Source: Lacipirellula parvula (lineage in GTDB: Bacteria; Planctomycetota; Planctomycetia; Pirellulales; Lacipirellulaceae). Taken from it: a DNA stretch of 64,000 nt. Where the stretch lies: assembly GCF_009177095.1 (NCBI RefSeq), contig NZ_AP021861.1:6554501-6618500 (forward strand). The letters are read 5' to 3'. The notes under the pieces are model-generated. The model was given only the letters and a program-made list of their open reading frames with translations, did no database searches and had not been told where the DNA came from. Each line of letters opens with the position of its first letter. The stretch's first letter is position 1. Made by a program: the position numbers and the translations under genes. Shown piece by piece: positions 59,849-64,000 of the stretch.

Positions 59849-60007
59849 GTGCCACTGGCGTGCCGCCAGTGCGAAGTGCTTTGCAAGTTAAACAATTGAT
59901 CGATCGCGACTCGGGCTCGGCCAGCCTGAAGGAGTTATTCAAACCCTCGTTAGGCTGGTTGCATGGTCCTCCAGGCAAGGAAGGCACTGGCGACACGCCA
60001 GTGGCAC
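59849..60007. repeat. Family B palindromic element, copy 2
   Basis: The arms GTGCCACTGGCGTGCC (then GCCAGTG) and CACTGGCGACACGCCAGTGG (then CAC) are 23 bp each and 113 bp apart. An inner stem pairs CCAGCCT with AGGCTGG. It lies between the third sigma gene and its anti-sigma-like partner. Confidence 0.88.
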
Positions 60008-60017
60008 CCGAACATGA

Positions 60018-60596
60018 CTACCTTGCTGTTTCGGCTACTTCCGGCGCCAGGCTCGCTAGCGCCGATCGCATCCGACCGCGGGCTCGATGGAGTCGCGCCT
60101 CAACGGCGCTCACCGACATGCCCAACTTTTCAGCCAGATCGCGATAACTCCAGTCTTCCGTATATTTGAGGAGGAGCAGCTCCGCGTCGCGCGGCGACAA
60201 ACGAGCGATCGCTTGCCGCACCAGTTGTTGCGTCTCCTCCGCAAGTAACCAGGCGAGCGGGTCGTGGTCGACGGCTTCGTCTCGCGCTACGCCGCTGCCG
60301 GCGTAGCGCTCGACGAGTCGCCGTCGCCGACCCGCACGTCGGCGATACTGTAAGGTTTGCACGACCGCGATGCGGTAGAGCCACGGGCCCATTCGCTCGC
60401 GATCGTTCAATTGCTCCGCTCCGCGACATGCCGCTGCAGCGACTTCTTGCAGGACCTCGTCGAGCGCATCCCGCTCGACGCCCCGCGCCGCCAGTACCGT
60501 CCGCAACCAGCGGCCATGTTCCGAGAGGATCGACGACAGGTCGATTCGCTCGGCCGAGTCGGTCTCGGCAGCACGCTGGCCAGTGGACGAGTTCAT
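60018..60596 (-). CDS. ECF-type RNA polymerase sigma factor (third module)
   Basis: 192 residues from the ATG at 60596. Region 2 (DEVLQEVAAAACRGAEQLND, GPWLYRIAVVQTLQYRRRAG) with an Arg-rich -10 contact stretch RRAGRRRRLVERY. Region 4 (LSPRDAELLLLKYTEDWSYR, MSVSAVEARLHRARGRMRSA). A Ser/Ala-rich 25-residue N-terminus precedes it. It is the shortest and most Arg-rich of the three sigma factors in the window. Confidence 0.9.
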   Translation of the reverse strand: MNSSTGQRAAETDSAERIDLSSILSEHGRWLRTVLAARGVERDALDEVLQEVAAAACRGAEQLNDRERMGPWLYRIAVVQTLQYRRRAGRRRRLVERYAGSGVARDEAVDHDPLAWLLAEETQQLVRQAIARLSPRDAELLLLKYTEDWSYRDLAEKLGMSVSAVEARLHRARGRMRSALASLAPEVAETAR

Positions 60597-60675
60597 GTCA
60601 CAGGCTTCACGGGGATAGTTACCGCTCAGCCTTTTGCCTTGCACGAAAAGTGGCAAAAATCCTGAAGGATTTTTT

Positions 60676-60702
60676 TAGCCCCTGGCTCTGCCAGGGGGTC
60701 GG
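60676..60702. repeat. Family J single arm, copy 3
   Basis: TAGCCCCTGGCTCTGCCAGG then GGGTCGG. Only one arm; it directly adjoins a family H copy. Confidence 0.8.
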
Positions 60703-60721
60703 CCTCCACAACGCGAGTTCC

Positions 60722-60813
60722 TGTGGGAGGCGTCTCCGACGCCGATGACGTTCACCGCCACAAACGCTCGTGACTGCGCGAAGCCGCATCGGGGTCGGAG
60801 ACCCCTCCAACAA
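60722..60813. repeat. Family H palindromic element, copy 3
   Basis: TGTGGGAGGCGTCTCCGACG at left, TCGGGGTCGGAGACCCCTCC at right. The right arm lacks part of the terminal CCACA match. Together with 60676 it fills the 306-bp gap between the sigma gene and lgt. Confidence 0.88.
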
Positions 60814-60902
60814 TCTCTTGCACGAAGCTGCCCACCTGAGCCGAGACGACTACAGAGCGCAAGCCGTTCATATCCCAACGGAGCGAGTGCCCCGAGGGTT
60901 CA

Positions 60903-62198
60903 TCAAGAACTGACGGCCGTGTCGGGAAAAGCCAGATTTCCGGCCGGTTTACGCAGCAACCAGACCCACATCGCCCCGGCCGCCACAAGCAGCAGAATGC
61001 TCACATTCTGCGAAATACTCATCCCGGTGCCGAACACCGCCGACTCGTCGACGCGGATCGATTCCTCGCAAAAACGGGCGATTGGATAGAGCGTAATCAT
61101 CAGCGCCGTCACCGCGCCGTCGCGACGCCGGAAGGGGTAAAACGACCACAGCACCCACGCCAACAGCGCGGCAGTAATCGTGCTGTAGAGCTGCGCCGGA
61201 TGCACGGGTCGACTGCGCGGCGGCGGCTCAATGGCCGGTATCTCGTGCGTGGCGTTGTCGCTGGTCGTCAGCACCATTGGCTTGCCTTGCAGGAAGGCTT
61301 CGTAGACGAGCATCTCGGCGCCCGCGACTCCGGCCAGCAGTTTCTCGTCGATCTTGATGACGCGATCGCCCGCCTTCAAACCGGCCGTCGCGGCGAGCGA
61401 GCCTTCGTTCACGCGATCGATGATCGCCGGCGCCATTTCGTCGGAGCTTGAGCGCAGGTGAAATCCATAGAAAGCTCCCGACGTCGCTTGGTCGCCATAC
61501 GGCGGGCTGATCATCTCGGGACCGCTCTCGCGCGGGAAGGTGATCGCCCACGCCACATCCGACTCGCCGCCGTAGCAGCAACCGTTCATCAGGCACCCAA
61601 TGCGGCCGAACGCGAGCCCCACGAGCATCCCCGCGCAGATCATGTCGGAGATCGCGAGCGCCGGCAATCCGCGGCGCCGCATGTAAAGCGTGAAGCCGAT
61701 CATCGCGCCGATGAAGGCGCCGTACACGACGAGCCCGCCTTCGGTGAAGCTGAGCGCCGTCTTGATCGTCGACAGCACATCAGCTTGGCGGATGCGATCT
61801 TCCCAATATTCGACGACGTAAAACAATCTCGCGCCGATGACGCCGGAGATGAACATCCATACGGCAAGACCAAGAATCTCTTCACCAGCGACGCCCGCCT
61901 GTTGCGCACGATGAACCGACATCCAAATGCCGGCGATGCTGCCGAGCAGCACCATCATCCCGTAACCGCGAATCGGCACGCCGTCGGGAAAGTACTTCGG
62001 CACAAAAAACACCAGCGCCACGCCGACGATGACGATCGTCGGCAAGTGCGCCTTGAGCGCCGCCGGCCACCCCATTGCCCGCGCGGTCGACTTCAGCCCC
62101 AGCACGCTGAACACGGCCCACAACAGCAGCAACACCCCCGCGCCGAAGATCGGCACGTTGTCCCATTTCAGCGGAATCCGAAAAAGTTCAGAGCACAT
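60903..62198 (-). CDS. lgt: Prolipoprotein diacylglyceryl transferase with inserted PDZ-like segment
   Basis: 431 residues against about 280 for E. coli Lgt. Catalyses transfer of diacylglycerol from phosphatidylglycerol to the lipobox Cys. Lgt hallmarks: PIRGYGMMVLLGSIAGIW near 75-92, FTEGGLVVYGAFIGAMIG near 151-168, GRIGCLMNGCCYG near 198-210, PVHPAQLYSTI near 331-341, and the EESIR end. Between the GCCYG and HPAQLY motifs, residues about 247-325, an added stretch (AIIDRVNEGSLAATAGLKAG, VIKIDEKLLAG) reads like a PDZ domain. It also has two extra N-terminal hydrophobic segments. The three lipoproteins in this window would be clients. Confidence 0.92.
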   Translation of the reverse strand: MCSELFRIPLKWDNVPIFGAGVLLLLWAVFSVLGLKSTARAMGWPAALKAHLPTIVIVGVALVFFVPKYFPDGVPIRGYGMMVLLGSIAGIWMSVHRAQQAGVAGEEILGLAVWMFISGVIGARLFYVVEYWEDRIRQADVLSTIKTALSFTEGGLVVYGAFIGAMIGFTLYMRRRGLPALAISDMICAGMLVGLAFGRIGCLMNGCCYGGESDVAWAITFPRESGPEMISPPYGDQATSGAFYGFHLRSSSDEMAPAIIDRVNEGSLAATAGLKAGDRVIKIDEKLLAGVAGAEMLVYEAFLQGKPMVLTTSDNATHEIPAIEPPPRSRPVHPAQLYSTITAALLAWVLWSFYPFRRRDGAVTALMITLYPIARFCEESIRVDESAVFGTGMSISQNVSILLLVAAGAMWVWLLRKPAGNLAFPDTAVSS

Positions 62199-62255
62199 GG
62201 GGGAATATTACTTGGGTGAATATCTGGTCGGTTGTCGATCGTTAGCGGCGGGCTT

Positions 62256-62347
62256 GTCAGTTGTCCGTTGTCAGTCGTCAGTTGTGAAGGCCAGCTGGTA
62301 GATGCCGCTATCTAGTCGCAACTGACAACGGACCACTGACAACTGAC
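62256..62347. repeat. Family C element, copy 4
   Basis: GTCAGTTGTCCGTTGTCAGT then CGTCAGTTGTG at left; GCAACTGACAACGGACCACT then GACAACTGAC at right. It ends four bases before the panC stop. Confidence 0.9.
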
Positions 62348-62351
62348 GCGA

Positions 62352-63218
62352 TTAGCCAATCCGCAAATTATCGATCAGCCGCGTCGTGCCGACCTTCGCT
62401 GCGACGGCAATCGTAATCGGGCCGCTGATCGTCGCAACTTCGTCGACCGTCTCGTCGCGGACGATCGCGACGTACTCGACGTTCACGTCGCCGGCCGCCG
62501 CCAGGTGTGCTAGCATCCGCTCACGAACCATAAGTGCGTCGCGCTCGCCGCCGGAAATTAATTCTTCTGCCAACCGCAGCGATTGGCTCAGCGAGAGCGC
62601 TCGCCGCCGCTCATCGGGGCTGAGGTAAACGTTCCGCGAACTGAGCGCGAGCCCGTCGGCGTCGCGAATGATCGCGCAAACTCGCACATCGACCGGCAGG
62701 TTGAGGTCGGCGGCCATCCGCTTCACGACGAGCGTCTGCTGATAATCTTTCCGCCCGAAGTACGCCCGATCGGCCGGCACGCATTCGAACAGCTTCAGCA
62801 CCACCGTCGCGACGCCAGAAAAATGCCCCGGACGTGCGGCGCCTTCCCACGGCACGGCGACGGCGCCGACGTCGATCGACGTGCCATAGCCCGCCGGATA
62901 CATCTCAGCCGCCTCGGGCACGAACACGAACTCGCAGCCCCGCTCCCGCAGCAAATCGAGATCACGCTCCAGCGGCCGCGGGTACTTCGTAAAGTCTTCG
63001 TTCGGACCGAACTGCGTTGGGTTGACGAAAATACTCGCCGCGACGCGATCGCATTCCGCGGCAGCCGCGTCGATCAAACTGAGGTGCCCCTCGTGCAGGG
63101 CGCCCATCGTCGGCACGAAGCCGACCGTCTCGCCGCCGCGCTGCACGTCGCGAATCGCGGTGCGCATCGCTTCAACGCCGTTGATCACCTGAAGGGAACG
63201 AGGCACGGCGGCGGGCAT
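62352..63218 (-). CDS. panC: Pantothenate synthetase
   Basis: 288 residues. Joins pantoate and beta-alanine with ATP to make pantothenate for CoA. Diagnostic motifs: the HxGH ATP site VGFVPTMGALHEGHLSLID, the SIFVNPTQFGPNEDFTKYPR loop, the pantoate site (RPGHFSGVATVVLKLF, YFGRKDYQQTLVVKRM) and the KMSKS-like SSRNVYLS. Intact at both ends. It begins 6 bp after folK, so folK and panC probably form one transcript. Confidence 0.96.
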   Translation of the reverse strand: MPAAVPRSLQVINGVEAMRTAIRDVQRGGETVGFVPTMGALHEGHLSLIDAAAAECDRVAASIFVNPTQFGPNEDFTKYPRPLERDLDLLRERGCEFVFVPEAAEMYPAGYGTSIDVGAVAVPWEGAARPGHFSGVATVVLKLFECVPADRAYFGRKDYQQTLVVKRMAADLNLPVDVRVCAIIRDADGLALSSRNVYLSPDERRRALSLSQSLRLAEELISGGERDALMVRERMLAHLAAAGDVNVEYVAIVRDETVDEVATISGPITIAVAAKVGTTRLIDNLRIG

Positions 63219-63224
63219 CGCGAG

Positions 63225-64000
63225 CTAATCCGAAGGGGGTGCGACCGCCGCCAGCTCCGGCCACACTGCTTGGATCGCCGCCGCCGCTTCGGTCATCGGG
63301 TCGGCCGCCCCGAGTTGAGAGATCCACGCGACGGGGCCGCCGGTTGGAAGGTTAGGCATTCTACGCGAACCAGCCCCGGCGTGGAACGCGGGTCTGGCGG
63401 GCTGCGTCGGCGATTCACCAGCGGCCGTGGACGCGCTAGAAAAATTCAAAATTAATTTCGGCCGGCGTCGCCGCGACTCGTCGGCGCCCGCGCGGTAGGC
63501 AGCCCACGTCACGATTTGCGGCAACGCGAGCGCACCAGGGCTCGCCGCAAATGCATTGCGGAAGTGAGCACGCAGTCGCTCGGCCCACGCTTCAGCCTGT
63601 TGCTCGCTGTCCGCGATCACTGCGGCGACATCGGTGCCATGTTGAAGTTGCCTCAGCAGCGCAGCGACCGTCCAGCCGCTTGGCGGATGGATCATTCCCG
63701 GCGCGACGGCGGCAGCCGGCTCAAGGACGAAGCGCCGAAACGCCATCCGCGGATGCGGGACAATGAGATTGTCCGCATGACAGGGCGGGCGGCGAATCTC
63801 ACTTACCTGCGAACCGTCGAGAGAGCGAGCGACTAATGACTCTGAGGTCCCCTCCCCTTGAGGGGGAGGGCTAGGGAGGGGTGATTGCAGCGGGTACCAG
63901 CGTTCCACCCCCTCCCCAACCCTCCCCTCAAGGGGGAGGGAGCCAGAGAGAAGTGAATGTTGTTGAGAGCTTACGAACTGATCGTAGAGGAGTAGATCGA
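63225..64000 (-). CDS. folK: HPPK (folate biosynthesis) with an in-frame repeat-encoded insertion; 5' end outside window
   Basis: 6-Hydroxymethyl-7,8-dihydropterin pyrophosphokinase, transferring pyrophosphate from ATP in folate synthesis. The frame runs from the stop at 63225 to the right edge. From 63998 leftwards it reads DLLLYDQFVSSQQHSLLS, matching the LDLDLLLYD region, and then NLIVPHPRMAFRRFVLEPAA from about 63776, the conserved PHPRM block and downstream region. Between the two, nucleotides 63847-63944 are a family G palindrome read through in frame without stop, adding about 33 residues (SLPLEGRVGEG, WYPLQSPLPSPPP). A long non-family extension is present at the C-terminus (about 100 residues after LLRQLQHG). 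Activity may or may not survive the insertion. Confidence 0.85.
   Translation of the reverse strand, partial: DLLLYDQFVSSQQHSLLSGSLPLEGRVGEGVERWYPLQSPLPSPPPQGEGTSESLVARSLDGSQVSEIRRPPCHADNLIVPHPRMAFRRFVLEPAAAVAPGMIHPPSGWTVAALLRQLQHGTDVAAVIADSEQQAEAWAERLRAHFRNAFAASPGALALPQIVTWAAYRAGADESRRRRPKLILNFSSASTAAGESPTQPARPAFHAGAGSRRMPNLPTGGPVAWISQLGAADPMTEAAAAIQAVWPELAAVAPPSD
63847..63944. repeat. Family G palindromic element, copy 3, inside folK
   Basis: GTCCCCTCCCCTTGAGGGGG ... centre GCGGGTACCAGCGTTC ... AAGGGGGAGGGAGCC. It is 98 bp long and lies within the folK reading frame, which it extends rather than ends. Confidence 0.93.

Noticed and set aside
59835-59996. N-terminal extension of the third anti-sigma-like protein
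   Set aside because: It runs through a family B palindrome; the ATG at 59834 has an SD and starts the anti-sigma helices. Unlike folK, no conserved sequence lies upstream of the repeat.

Overview
This is a high-GC stretch of bacterial chromosome that almost certainly comes from a planctomycete, most like Pirellulales/Lacipirellulaceae. The pointers are a PVC-type secreted cytochrome with a CxxCH motif, an N-terminal LEGR-type motif followed by a dockerin-like GDFNTDG segment, PEP-CTERM proteins, a DUF1559-like pseudopilin segment, three ECF sigma/anti-sigma modules, and many long intergenic gaps filled with palindromes. No rRNA, tRNA, CRISPR array, phage or transposase gene was seen. Genus-level placement is inference.

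Layout. 1-4 kb: RND efflux permease (5' end outside the window) and its adaptor. 4.2-7.5 kb: TPR-AAA ATPase, two small unknowns and a TPR membrane protein. 7.7-12.4 kb (minus strand): amidohydrolase, then a redox-stress-like cluster (isochorismatase-like hydrolase, DoxX, pirin) with a MarR regulator and matching operator-like palindromes. 12.6-14.4 kb: RbfA-like factor overlapping an RtcB RNA ligase, behind a possible leader peptide. 14.5-20.6 kb: an SDR, then three secreted proteins (repeat-rich carbohydrate-binding-like, lamin-tail PEP-CTERM, GH64-like PEP-CTERM). 21-28.9 kb: aroB, small proteins, ParA, an outer-membrane beta-barrel candidate, dprA. 29.4-31.4 kb: sigma factor plus an unusual anti-sigma/pseudopilin hybrid. 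31.5-37.8 kb: oligopeptide ABC transporter operon. 38.2-48.6 kb: PVC cytochrome, three FliL-like exported proteins, a leucine-rich-repeat protein, a Tat-exported Gfo/Idh/MocA oxidoreductase and an unknown. 48.6-51 kb and 59.1-60.6 kb: two more sigma/anti-sigma pairs. 51.1-64 kb: a cysteine-dioxygenase-like/FAD fusion, a sugar isomerase-like protein, sppA, rlmN, a DUF433/DUF5615 toxin-antitoxin-like pair, a PDZ protein, Lgt carrying an inserted PDZ-like segment, panC and folK.

The most striking non-genic signal is a set of at least a dozen dispersed palindromic repeat families (lettered A-M here), about 25-185 bp each, roughly 30 copies in 64 kb. They fill most intergenic gaps. Many have TAG at one end and CTA at the other, several supply the stop codons of neighbouring genes, one family is nested inside another, and one copy lies in frame inside folK as a translated insertion, resembling the Rickettsia palindromic elements. 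No mobilising enzyme is visible here. Family letters are local labels only.
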